17,148 nt of DNA. It comes from Sedimentisphaerales bacterium. Lineage in GTDB: Bacteria > Planctomycetota > Phycisphaerae > Sedimentisphaerales > SG8-4. The notes beneath the pieces were generated by a model that searched no databases, had not been told where the DNA came from, and saw nothing but the letters and a program-made list of their open reading frames with translations. The translations under genes were made by a program, and so were the position numbers. Positions 1 through 5,920 of this stretch are shown here, one piece after another (within the stretch, counting starts at the first letter, position 1; the number at the start of each line of letters is the position of its first letter). The DNA lies in the NCBI GenBank assembly GCA_016932895.1, contig JAFGCA010000625.1:1-17148 (forward strand), read 5' to 3'.

Positions 1-528
1 AACCGGGACATCCCGTTCGCCAAGAGCCTGATCGACTACATCTTCTGCTGGCTGGGCTGCCAGTTCATCCCGGGCTATGCCGATCGGAACGTGCCCAACC
101 GCGCCGCCACGGCCAATGCACCCGAGAACAAGACCACCACCACCGCCCGCCAGTTGGTCGAGAAGACCAAGGACCTCGCCCACAAAATCGCCGAGGCCAA
201 GGCCGCCGGCAACAACGGCAGGAAGAAAACCGCCAAGCGACCCGGCTCCAACGGCGACGGACCGGGCCGCCAGGCCGCCAGGACGCCGGTGCCCCAGGCC
301 AACGCGCTCGCCGACGCGCCCAGCCGGATCGGAAGCCTCATCGGAACCGCCGTGCCCCAGGCACAGGGCGCCCTGCAGGTCGACGCCGCCGTCATGGAAC
401 AGTTCAACGCCCAGTTCACCCACTTCGGCGACGACGCACCCGCCTGCGACGTCTGCGGGGCCATCACCGTAAGAAACGGAACCTGCTACAAATGCTTCAA
501 CTGCGGCAATTCCATGGGATGCTCTTGA
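1..528 (+). CDS. nrdJ: Adenosylcobalamin-dependent (class II) ribonucleotide reductase, C-terminal part
   Basis: The frame is open from base 1, so the gene begins before the window and only its last 175 residues are present. The enzyme reduces ribonucleotides to deoxyribonucleotides in the cytoplasm using vitamin B12, without needing oxygen. The first residues (IPFAKSLIDYIFCWLG, then FIPGY) match the end of the catalytic barrel of the large NrdJ type. Next comes an Ala/Lys/Pro-rich linker of about 110 residues (roughly residues 30-145), as is usual before the tail. The last ~25 residues carry the cysteine tail: CDVCG, then CYKCFNCG, ending GCS. In this family that tail forms a zinc-ribbon-like module and supplies the thiols that re-reduce the active site. 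The stop is TGA at 526-528. The downstream hypothetical gene starts 39 bases later with its own Shine-Dalgarno site. Identification is firm; the missing N-terminal part cannot be judged. Confidence 0.93.
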   Translation, partial: NRDIPFAKSLIDYIFCWLGCQFIPGYADRNVPNRAATANAPENKTTTTARQLVEKTKDLAHKIAEAKAAGNNGRKKTAKRPGSNGDGPGRQAARTPVPQANALADAPSRIGSLIGTAVPQAQGALQVDAAVMEQFNAQFTHFGDDAPACDVCGAITVRNGTCYKCFNCGNSMGCS

Positions 529-567
529 GAATTGACGGTGGCGTAGTTCATTGGGTAGGAGTTCAAC

Positions 568-1017
568 ATGGGTGGCCTGCGAAAGCTGAGGAGAAGAGGG
601 GCGGGAGGATATGCGGTCGAGCCGTTGCATAACACTTCGCAATCGCGAGGCAGAAAGCTCTCGGCCGTCATCCTGGACTACGCGCGGCCGCTGATCGACA
701 ACGCTGGTGACGACCAATTCCGGACTGCCGTCGGAATAGCGATCATGTGTTGGAACGTCGCCCTGTTTCCGGAGGACGAGCAGGAAGAGAAACTGCGTTT
801 TCTCGGCAAGGAAATGGCCGAGATGGCCAAGAACGCGCCGCCGGGGTTCACCGAGGAAACGCAAGTCTGGACGCGGTGGCTGGTAGAGCGCAAGAAAACG
901 CTGTTCGCACACGATCGCAGGATGGTCCTGAATTACACGGTCGAAGACAGAGGTGATTCCCATCACCTCCAGGTCGTCTCGACCCTCCTGTCTCGCAAAC
1001 CCGCCAACAGCACCTAA
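568..1017 (+). CDS. Hypothetical protein, 149 aa
   Basis: I do not recognise a named family. The start is well supported: AGGAG at 557-561 lies six bases before the ATG. The protein opens with a basic stretch (RKLRRRG, residues 5-11) and a short linker. A compact, probably helical domain follows (about residues 30-110), with an acidic segment PEDEQEEKLRFLGKEMAEMA and a run of hydrophobics (VGIAIMCWNVALFP). There is no signal peptide, membrane span or cysteine cluster. It lies 39 bases after nrdJ on the same strand and could be cotranscribed with it. Composition is a little less GC-rich than nrdJ. The organised start and amphipathic pattern make it a credible gene. A small regulatory or structural protein is possible, but nothing visible assigns a function. 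Confidence 0.72.
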   Translation: MGGLRKLRRRGAGGYAVEPLHNTSQSRGRKLSAVILDYARPLIDNAGDDQFRTAVGIAIMCWNVALFPEDEQEEKLRFLGKEMAEMAKNAPPGFTEETQVWTRWLVERKKTLFAHDRRMVLNYTVEDRGDSHHLQVVSTLLSRKPANST

Positions 1018-1603
1018 GCCGTCGGCTGTTCTGGTGCCGCCGGCTGGGTGGCCGCCTCAAGACCTGTCCTGCTCGCAATCGAATGACCGGAGTGATCAGG
1101 TTGGGTGTCACCAAGTCAAGCATTGCGTTGATCCGCCGGACCTTCCCGGGCTCACAGACGAGCTTGCCGTCTGCCATTGCGCCAAGCCACCCTATTGCGA
1201 TCGTGCCGCCAACATGCCGGTATAGCCATAGCCTTTCTAAGCCCCTTCTCCTTCCCGACTGCGTCGCTGCCGGCACACTTTCATCATCATACCAGAATCC
1301 CCCAGCAGAAGCAATTCCCGCCGCAGTACCCGGAAACGGAGGAAGCCCAAACCTTTGCCGCCGTGCACATTTGCCCTGACGCCGTCAAGAGCCAGGCGTG
1401 CAACGCGGCACCTTTCCGGAACTTCCGATTCTCCTTCGCAAAGCTTCATATCAACACTGCTCGATTCCGGACAACATTTGCGGGTCGAAAAGAAGAGGGA
1501 CCCATGTGCGATATTGCCAGCCACCTTCTGTAGGATGCTCACACAGATGGCGCAGAAGATCGAGCTTGTCAACCATAGCGATCCCCCTCTCTTAACTGTC
1601 TCC
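1018..1603. other. Gene-poor spacer between convergent genes
   Basis: This 586-base stretch separates the + strand hypothetical gene from the end of the - strand coiled-coil gene. Several frames are open for 60-140 codons on both strands, but none has a convincing start or recognisable domain. The most protein-like is a 41-codon - strand reading at 1451-1576. It starts ATG at 1576 after a GA-rich stretch (AGAGGGGGA) and begins MVDKLDLLRHLCEHPT. It sits 27 bases downstream of the coiled-coil gene and ends in TGA at 1451-1453, with another - strand frame staying open beyond. It may be a real small gene, a broken one, or nothing. No strong terminator hairpin was seen for either convergent gene. 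Confidence 0.5.
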
Positions 1604-3259
1604 TCATTTCCTCCGGCGTCTGGTTCCTGCCGTCTCCAAGTGGTCCCCGATGTCCCCGACGACTATCCGTTGCGTTCCGTTCTGCCGAAAGGCGCAGAAA
1701 TAGGCCCTTGCAGTCCCCCGGTCAAGTTTAACATGAGGTGTTATGTCAATCTCTTCGCCCATGAAAGCGTCCTTACGCTGGGCCATCTTCCGGTTGTCCT
1801 TCTTCGTCAGTTTTCCCTCGGTCATCGCCACCTCTATGCCGGTTCTGTCACGAAAAATCTTTGCTATATCACCTGAGCCTGGTCCGAAGCAGAGGTCATA
1901 TAGAGTAGTCGCCATTTCCCAGAGTCCCCTCCATGCCTTGTAGACGTCATCAAAATCGCTCTCGCCAGCCGATTTGACGGCTCTTTCAGTGAAGGCTATC
2001 CTTTCGGGATACACCGCACCGATTACATCTACCACCTCCGCCAGTGATCTTGGGAGTTCTCTTAACTTCTCCAGGATGACTCTCGAATTCGAGGTGCCCA
2101 TGGCACCATTGGCCTGTGCACAATTCGCTTTCAATGAATCGTTCTCGTAATTGACACGCCGCAACCTCTCGTCCAGTTCATCCAGGTGCTCCCCCAACCG
2201 ATCCACCTCATCTTCGAGCCGAGTCTTATCACCCTTCAATGTCGCGTTCTCTTCATCAAGCGAGTTAGCCAATTCTATCCAGTCGTCTTTTGATCCATCG
2301 ATTTGCCGGGACCGCAATTGAATGAGCCGTCGCTGGCTCTTCACTCCTTCAACATCCATTGGAGTGAGGACGCCCCTCGGGCGTATAGCGCGACGAGCGA
2401 TTCCTCTCACAATGATCTCAATAGTCCTGTCTGCACCCCATTCGTTCACATCTCTCGGCAGGATGAATCGATGGCGTCTCTCTTCTCCAGGGCGGTTCAA
2501 ATCAAGCCGGGGAACGTACACACGAATCGCGCCTTTTCGACAACTCAGCCGTTCTCCAATGAGATTGTCGAGTTCCTCATCAACTTCAGAATTCTCAGAT
2601 TCATAGACTATAGCTGTTCCCGCTAACAGCTTCGCCAGTCTCCCCGGATCGATCGTAAAACCTTGGTTCTGATGTTTCTGGGATACCAGAATAACAGGAC
2701 AGGTTCTTTCGGGGTGTGCAATGAGGTCTGCAAAAAAGTGCCCCTCGCCGACTCGCAGTACACGCGGAAACACTGACAATTCTCCAGACCCAGCGGTGCA
2801 AGACCACAGATCTGACGTCAACAGGGTCTTAACAAGTCCCGGGGACGACGGCAATGGAGCCATCGGTTCGGGTCCCAAGTACCCCGGACGCATGTCGTGC
2901 AGCGTCTGCAAGTTGAACCGAAATCGATCATGACCCAGGCACTCGATGCCGATGTGAACCCGCCAGAATCGACTGTTGGGGAATTCATCGCACGGATGTT
3001 CGTACTCGGCCGCCCAACAATCTGGGCTCTGCGAACTGCAATTACCACGGCACACTCGTGTCAGAACCCGAATTCCCGGATGCCTTCGCGATTTCCACTG
3101 ACCACCCTGGAAAAACCAAGCCTTCCAGAAGAAATCGTTGCACCTTGGCTTGGGGCGTTGGGCGATCCATTTCCTGATCGCCTTTAGCAATATCTCGCGG
3201 GAGCAATCTCGTCCCTTGCTTACAACGTCAAACGAACATCTAAAATGCAGCCTGCTCAT
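1604..3259 (-). CDS. Large coiled-coil accessory protein, possibly defence-related, 551 aa
   Basis: The frame is open further upstream to an ATG at 3439. I place the start at 3259 because GGAGG (complement of 3265-3269) lies five bases before it, and the extra 60 residues look non-coding. From this start the protein has three parts. An alpha/beta-like N-terminal region (about 1-290) contains WKAWFFQGGQW, CPVILVSQK (187-195), LAKLLAGTAIVYES (208-221) and GAIRVYVPRLD (243-253). A charged coiled coil follows (about 325-380, heptad-like, rich in Glu/Asp/Leu/Arg). A C-terminal domain ends with ITPHVKL and IVVGDIGDHLETAGT (about 505-546). This layout recalls uncharacterised large proteins of bacterial defence islands, and the tail is vaguely like small toxin-type beta folds. 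Both comparisons come from memory and are tentative. It is alone on its strand, less GC-rich than its neighbours, and uses more AT-ending codons, as expected of acquired DNA. No nuclease or ATPase motif was identified. Confidence 0.75.
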   Translation of the reverse strand: MSRLHFRCSFDVVSKGRDCSREILLKAIRKWIAQRPKPRCNDFFWKAWFFQGGQWKSRRHPGIRVLTRVCRGNCSSQSPDCWAAEYEHPCDEFPNSRFWRVHIGIECLGHDRFRFNLQTLHDMRPGYLGPEPMAPLPSSPGLVKTLLTSDLWSCTAGSGELSVFPRVLRVGEGHFFADLIAHPERTCPVILVSQKHQNQGFTIDPGRLAKLLAGTAIVYESENSEVDEELDNLIGERLSCRKGAIRVYVPRLDLNRPGEERRHRFILPRDVNEWGADRTIEIIVRGIARRAIRPRGVLTPMDVEGVKSQRRLIQLRSRQIDGSKDDWIELANSLDEENATLKGDKTRLEDEVDRLGEHLDELDERLRRVNYENDSLKANCAQANGAMGTSNSRVILEKLRELPRSLAEVVDVIGAVYPERIAFTERAVKSAGESDFDDVYKAWRGLWEMATTLYDLCFGPGSGDIAKIFRDRTGIEVAMTEGKLTKKDNRKMAQRKDAFMGEEIDITPHVKLDRGTARAYFCAFRQNGTQRIVVGDIGDHLETAGTRRRRK

Positions 3260-3741
3260 AGAGTCCTCCGCTGTCCTGTCGCCTCTTAATGCAGCAACAT
3301 ATTCCGGGTAATAGCCTGGCACACTAAATCCAAACTGAAAACGTGTGAATACACCGGCATTCGAGCTTGGGCGATGCCGAGCAATCCACAATCGACGCAC
3401 CGATGGTCTCATCAAAGATGCAAGAATTCGCCGCTGCATGTTCTATCGGGCGAAATGCCGCGAGAGATAAGCAAAAACGGGTCGCGAATTCACCAACTCT
3501 GATCTCCGGCTGCTCCCTCTGAACGCGAGATGACACAGCCAAAGATGGTACAGGCTGGCCGAGGGCCGCAACGCCGGCCTGTATGCTCTGCAACTCTGTG
3601 GCTAGCGAATGGCTGGAGGTTCCGCGAAAAAGGCGGGTGGGCCGGCGCAAGATTTGGGGGGGGGTGGCGTATCTTTGGTGGGAGAGGGTTGAGCGGGGGT
3701 TGGGATTGGGGATTGAAGGTGGAGAGAAAGGAGAAGGCATC
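3260..3741. other. Intergenic region with G-rich tract between divergent genes
   Basis: This 482-base gap lies between the divergent - strand coiled-coil gene and the + strand small membrane protein gene. It should hold both promoters, but I found no convincing -35/-10 pair. A run of nine G (3656-3664) is followed by a G-quadruplex-type motif (3680-3711). The part next to the membrane protein contains a TTGGGATTGGGGATTG stretch resembling the GATTGG-type spacer repeats found further along (4386-4500). Frames open through this gap lack ribosome binding sites and are judged non-coding. Confidence 0.5.
3680..3711 (+). other. Candidate G-quadruplex motif
   Basis: The + strand carries G tracts of 3, 3, 5, 3 and 4 separated by loops of 3, 6, 2 and 3 bases. 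This fits the classical pattern for an intramolecular G-quadruplex. A separate run of nine G sits at 3656-3664. The motif ends 16 bases before the Shine-Dalgarno sequence of the small membrane protein gene, so it would lie in that mRNA's leader. Folding and any regulatory effect are inference. Confidence 0.45.
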
Positions 3742-3903
3742 ATGTTGGCTGGAATGGCATTGCTTGGTTCTTTCGTCCTGTCCTTTTGGGTCCTTTCTCA
3801 GTGGGCGGATCACCCTGAGAAGGGTTCGTCGTGGTTCGTCGGCGGTCTGGCCTTCCTGCTGGTGGCGCTGGCGGGTCTGGAACAGTGCATCCAGATGATC
3901 TGA
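3742..3903 (+). CDS. Small two-span membrane protein, 53 aa
   Basis: The start is ATG at 3742, preceded by AAGGAG at 3728-3733 with an 8-base gap. A longer in-frame start at 3583 exists, but the extra residues are Arg/Gly-rich, derive from G-rich spacer DNA, and lack a ribosome binding site. The 53-residue protein has two hydrophobic segments (about residues 2-20 and 31-46). They are joined by a short polar turn, WADHPEKGSS, so it should form a membrane hairpin. The tail is GLEQCIQMI. It has no charged N-terminal signal region. I do not recognise the family. Such peptides may tune a membrane complex or act as a toxin, but nothing here decides that. It stands alone between two intergenic regions, so it is probably its own transcription unit. 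Confidence 0.6.
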   Translation: MLAGMALLGSFVLSFWVLSQWADHPEKGSSWFVGGLAFLLVALAGLEQCIQMI

Positions 3904-4061
3904 GGGGGAGAATTCGTCGCGGTTCGGTTGCGGCGGTCCCGTCGAGTTGCCGGGAGATGGCCGGATCGGCAAAAAAACGGACGGGAGGAAGCCCGTCGGG
4001 CCTGTGGGTGGGCAAGCCGGTCGTTTCCGCCGGCGAATTCCGCCCCGGGCCCATATTTTGC

Positions 4062-4090
4062 TTGACGCCGGGACCCGGCAGGCGTATGAT
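4062..4090 (+). promoter_or_regulatory. Strong sigma-70-type promoter with no obvious gene behind it
   Basis: TTGACG at 4062-4067 and TATGAT at 4085-4090 are separated by exactly 17 bases, close to the consensus. Transcription would start near 4097. The next confident gene, rplM, begins at 4866 and has its own promoter. This one could therefore drive a long leader, a non-coding RNA through the repeat array, or a small unrecognised ORF near 4125-4144. A weak candidate ORF starts ATG ATG at 4141 and contains RRCIACGVGP, but it runs straight into repeat sequence. Confidence 0.6.
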
Positions 4091-4254
4091 CGATAGAGAA
4101 CGAATACGACGGCTTTAGGGGAGCATGCGAGAGACAGCGAATGATGGCCAGCGAGTCGCACATCCCGGTCGGTTATCCTCGGATGGCAGGTCTGCGCCGG
4201 TGTATTGCCTGCGGGGTCGGTCCGGCTGCCCCGGAGGAGTCGGGGATGCGACTG
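4091..4254 (+). other. Spacer after the isolated promoter
   Basis: This stretch follows the 4062-4090 promoter and precedes the first repeat box. It contains TTTAGGGGAG at 4114-4123, ATG codons at 4125, 4141 and 4144, and a short cysteine-containing reading (CIACG). AGGGGAG is only one base from the first ATG, so it is not a normal Shine-Dalgarno site for it. I see no recognisable protein or RNA family. Confidence 0.35.
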
Positions 4255-4290
4255 TGTCAAACGAACCCAACTTGGCCCGGGCGAGGCCGG

Positions 4291-4371
4291 GAAACTCTAA
4301 ATCCTAAACTCGAAATCCTAAACAAGCTCGAAAACCAAATGATCCAAATGCGAAACGAAGCCAATTTGGCC
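4291..4371 (+). repeat. Long repeat module, copy 1
   Basis: This module starts GAAACTCTAAATCC and continues through CTCGAAATCCTAAAC, CAAGCTCGAAAACC and AAATGATCC to CGAAGCCAATTTGGCC. It matches the copy at 4559-4636 at almost every base, with scattered single substitutions and no visible indel over about 75 bases. Confidence 0.8.
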
Positions 4372-4558
4372 CGGGCGGAGCACTGCGATTGGGGATTGGC
4401 GATTGCGGGTTGGGGATTCCCGGGCGCGATGCTGCGACCTGGAATGTCAAACGAACCCAATTTGGCCGGCCGGGACGCCGTTGTGGATTGGCGATTCGCG
4501 GGCGTGGCGGTGCGGCCCGGAATGTCAAACAAAGCCAATCAGGCCCCGCCGAAGCGGG

Positions 4559-4636
4559 GAAACTCGAAATCCTAAACTCGAAATCCTAAACAAGCTCGAA
4601 AACGAAATGACCCAAATGCAAAACAAAGCCAATTTC
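4559..4636 (+). repeat. Long repeat module, copy 2
   Basis: This is the second copy of the module at 4291-4371. It begins GAAACTCGAAATCC, runs through CTCGAAATCCTAAAC and GCTCGAAAACGAAATGACCC, and ends in AAAGCCAATTTC. It follows directly after a short box (4523-4545), the same order as copy 1 after the box at 4255-4277. The box plus module therefore behaves as one larger unit of about 115 bases. Confidence 0.8.
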
Positions 4637-4799
4637 AAAATGGGCAATCTGGTGCGGGGTCGCGATGGCGAATCGCCCTTTCGTCAAAACGGGAGCGGAG
4701 GGGCTGAGATTTGTGCGAAACAAAGCCAATTTGCCGCCGCCGGGAGGCGGGCAGAGCCGGTTTTGGGTTGAAATCGGGGAAATCGGGAGAAAAAATAGT

Positions 4800-4827
4800 T
4801 TGACAGAGTTCCGAAATCAACTACAAT
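4800..4827 (+). promoter_or_regulatory. Promoter of the rplM-rpsI operon
   Basis: A perfect TTGACA (4800-4805) and a near-consensus TACAAT (4822-4827) are separated by 16 bases. Transcription would start near 4834, giving a leader of about 32 bases before rplM. This strength fits a ribosomal protein operon. It sits just past the repeat array, in an AT-richer pocket. Confidence 0.85.
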
Positions 4828-4865
4828 GCGAAGTTTCTATGCCGGACTGAGAAGAGAGTACGCCT

Positions 4866-5297
4866 ATGAAGACGTTTATGGCCAAGAAAAACGAAGTGGA
4901 TCAGAAGTGGGTCCTGGTGGACGCCGAGGGGGTAATCCTCGGCCGGATGGCGGCCCAGATCGCGCCGATCCTGATGGGCAAGACCAAGCCGACGTACACA
5001 CCGCACGTGGACGTTGGGGATTACGTGGTGGTCGTCAATGCCGAAAAGGTCAGGCTCACGGGCAAGAAGGCCGAGCAGAAGACCTACGACTGGTACACGC
5101 ACCACCCGGGCGGCCACAGGTACGCCACCTTCGAGGAAATGATCCAGAAGAAACCCGAGAGGGTCATCGAGCTGGCCGTGCGACGCATGCTGCCCAAGAA
5201 TCGGCTCGGACGCAAGATGCTCAAGAAGCTCAAGGTCTGCCGGGGACCCGAGCACGACCATCACGCACAGAGACCGGAAAAAATAGAATTGTCCTAA
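4866..5297 (+). CDS. rplM: 50S ribosomal protein L13 (uL13)
   Basis: The 143-residue product is the normal length for L13, an early-binding protein of the large ribosomal subunit. Family signatures are spread along it: MKTFMAKK at the start, WVLVDAEGVILGRMA (about 15-29), YTPHVDVGDYVVVVNAEKV (44-62), ATFEEMIQKKPERVIELAV (88-106) and GMLP-like RMLPKNRLGRKMLKKLKV (107-124). ATG at 4866 is preferred over the internal Met5 because MKTF is the usual family start. A weak GAAGAGAG site precedes it. The gene lies directly behind a near-consensus promoter and is followed after 13 bases by rpsI, the classical L13-S9 operon. Nothing is missing or unusual in the sequence. Confidence 0.97.
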   Translation: MKTFMAKKNEVDQKWVLVDAEGVILGRMAAQIAPILMGKTKPTYTPHVDVGDYVVVVNAEKVRLTGKKAEQKTYDWYTHHPGGHRYATFEEMIQKKPERVIELAVRRMLPKNRLGRKMLKKLKVCRGPEHDHHAQRPEKIELS

Positions 5298-5310
5298 GCG
5301 GAACGTGACT

Positions 5311-5838
5311 ATGACAGAAAATAAGCCTGAAAACGCTGCCGTTGAATCGACACCGAAGGCCGAGACGCCCAAAGTCGCGAGGCCGAAGGTCGAGACGCCC
5401 GAAGCCAAGCCCGCCCCGGCACCACGACCGGGTGATGATAGCACCAAGAAGTACGGGTACTGGTGGGGCACCGGCCGGCGCAAGACATCGGTGGCCCGCG
5501 TACGAATCCGTCCGGGCAGCGGCAAGCTCATCGTGAACAAGCGCGAGATCGGCGACTACTTCCCACGAGCGCAGGATCGCAAGGCCGTAGTGGCCCCGCT
5601 CAAGACCGTGCAGGCCGAGAAAGCCTTCGACGTCTTCATCAACGTCAAGGGCGGCGGCATCACCGGCCAGGCCGGCGCGTCCCTGCTGGGCGTGGCCCGG
5701 GCCCTGCGGAGCTACGACGAGAACTACGTGCAGCCCCTGCGCGACGGGGGGCACCTGACCCGCGATCCCAGGATGGTCGAACGAAAGAAGCCCGGCCAGC
5801 GGGGTGCGAGGCGGAGGTTCCAGTTCTCGAAACGCTGA
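5311..5838 (+). CDS. rpsI: 30S ribosomal protein S9 (uS9) with long N-terminal extension
   Basis: S9 is a small-subunit protein whose C-terminal tail reaches the P-site tRNA. The core runs from about residue 47: GTGRRKTSVARVR (53-65), FDVFINVKGGG, ITGQAGA, and the typical end RKKPGQRGARRRFQFSKR. The first ~46 residues are a Pro/Ala/Lys/Glu-rich, low-complexity extension with loosely repeated KAETPKV/KVETPEAK motifs, absent from the short E. coli type. I chose ATG at 5311. A GTG two codons upstream (5305) is also possible, and neither has a strong ribosome binding site. Translation may be coupled to rplM, whose stop is 13 bases away. A clear terminator follows at 5871-5903. Confidence 0.96.
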   Translation: MTENKPENAAVESTPKAETPKVARPKVETPEAKPAPAPRPGDDSTKKYGYWWGTGRRKTSVARVRIRPGSGKLIVNKREIGDYFPRAQDRKAVVAPLKTVQAEKAFDVFINVKGGGITGQAGASLLGVARALRSYDENYVQPLRDGGHLTRDPRMVERKKPGQRGARRRFQFSKR

Positions 5839-5870
5839 GAGGAAATTGGCAACCCATTCGCAGAATCACG

Positions 5871-5903
5871 ACAGCCGCCGAGCCGACCTCAGCGGCTGTT
5901 TTT
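5871..5903 (+). terminator. Rho-independent terminator after rpsI
   Basis: A perfect 8-bp stem, ACAGCCGC (5871-5878) pairing with GCGGCTGT (5892-5899), encloses a 13-base loop. A T run follows (5899-5903). It ends the rplM-rpsI transcription unit and separates it from argC 17 bases later, so some read-through into argC is possible. Confidence 0.85.
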
Positions 5904-5920
5904 CATAGGGGACAAGAACT

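Larger units (their letters stand above)
4255..4735 (+). repeat. Composite array of dispersed repeat modules
   Basis: Two kinds of module alternate. The short box, TGTCAAACGAACCCAATTTG followed by GCC and variants, occurs at 4255-4277, 4445-4467, 4523-4545 and, with a changed start, 4713-4735. The long module occurs at 4291-4371 and 4559-4636. It begins GAAACTC, contains CTCGAAATCCTAAAC and CAAGCTCGAAAAC, and ends in another CCAATTT box. Between them are stretches of GATTGG/GGATTGGCGATT (about 4386-4440 and 4486-4520), each followed by a variant of CCTGGAATGTCAAAC. Frames stay open through the modules on both strands, giving spurious ORFs. I associate such spacer repeats with planctomycete genomes. 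They are not CRISPR: units are irregular, there is no constant repeat/spacer length, and there are no cas genes. Confidence 0.75.

Noticed and set aside
1100..1200. A - strand stretch whose translation (LAQWQTA-like in one frame, with GGCGCAATGGCAGAC in the DNA) recalls a tRNA D-arm.
   Set aside because: No paired acceptor stem, proper anticodon stem or TTCGA-type T-loop could be found around it, so a tRNA gene is not supported.
3260..3439. A 60-residue N-terminal extension of the - strand coiled-coil gene, from ATG 3439.
   Set aside because: There is no ribosome binding site before 3439, the residues are compositionally odd, and a good GGAGG site precedes the ATG at 3259.
4255..4735. The repeat array as a CRISPR.
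   Set aside because: Unit lengths and spacings are irregular, the repeats are diverged, and no cas gene is present.
4141..4771. Overlapping open frames of 60-145 codons through the repeat array on both strands.
   Set aside because: They encode the same repeat modules in different frames and have no conserved domain; they are products of the repeats staying open.
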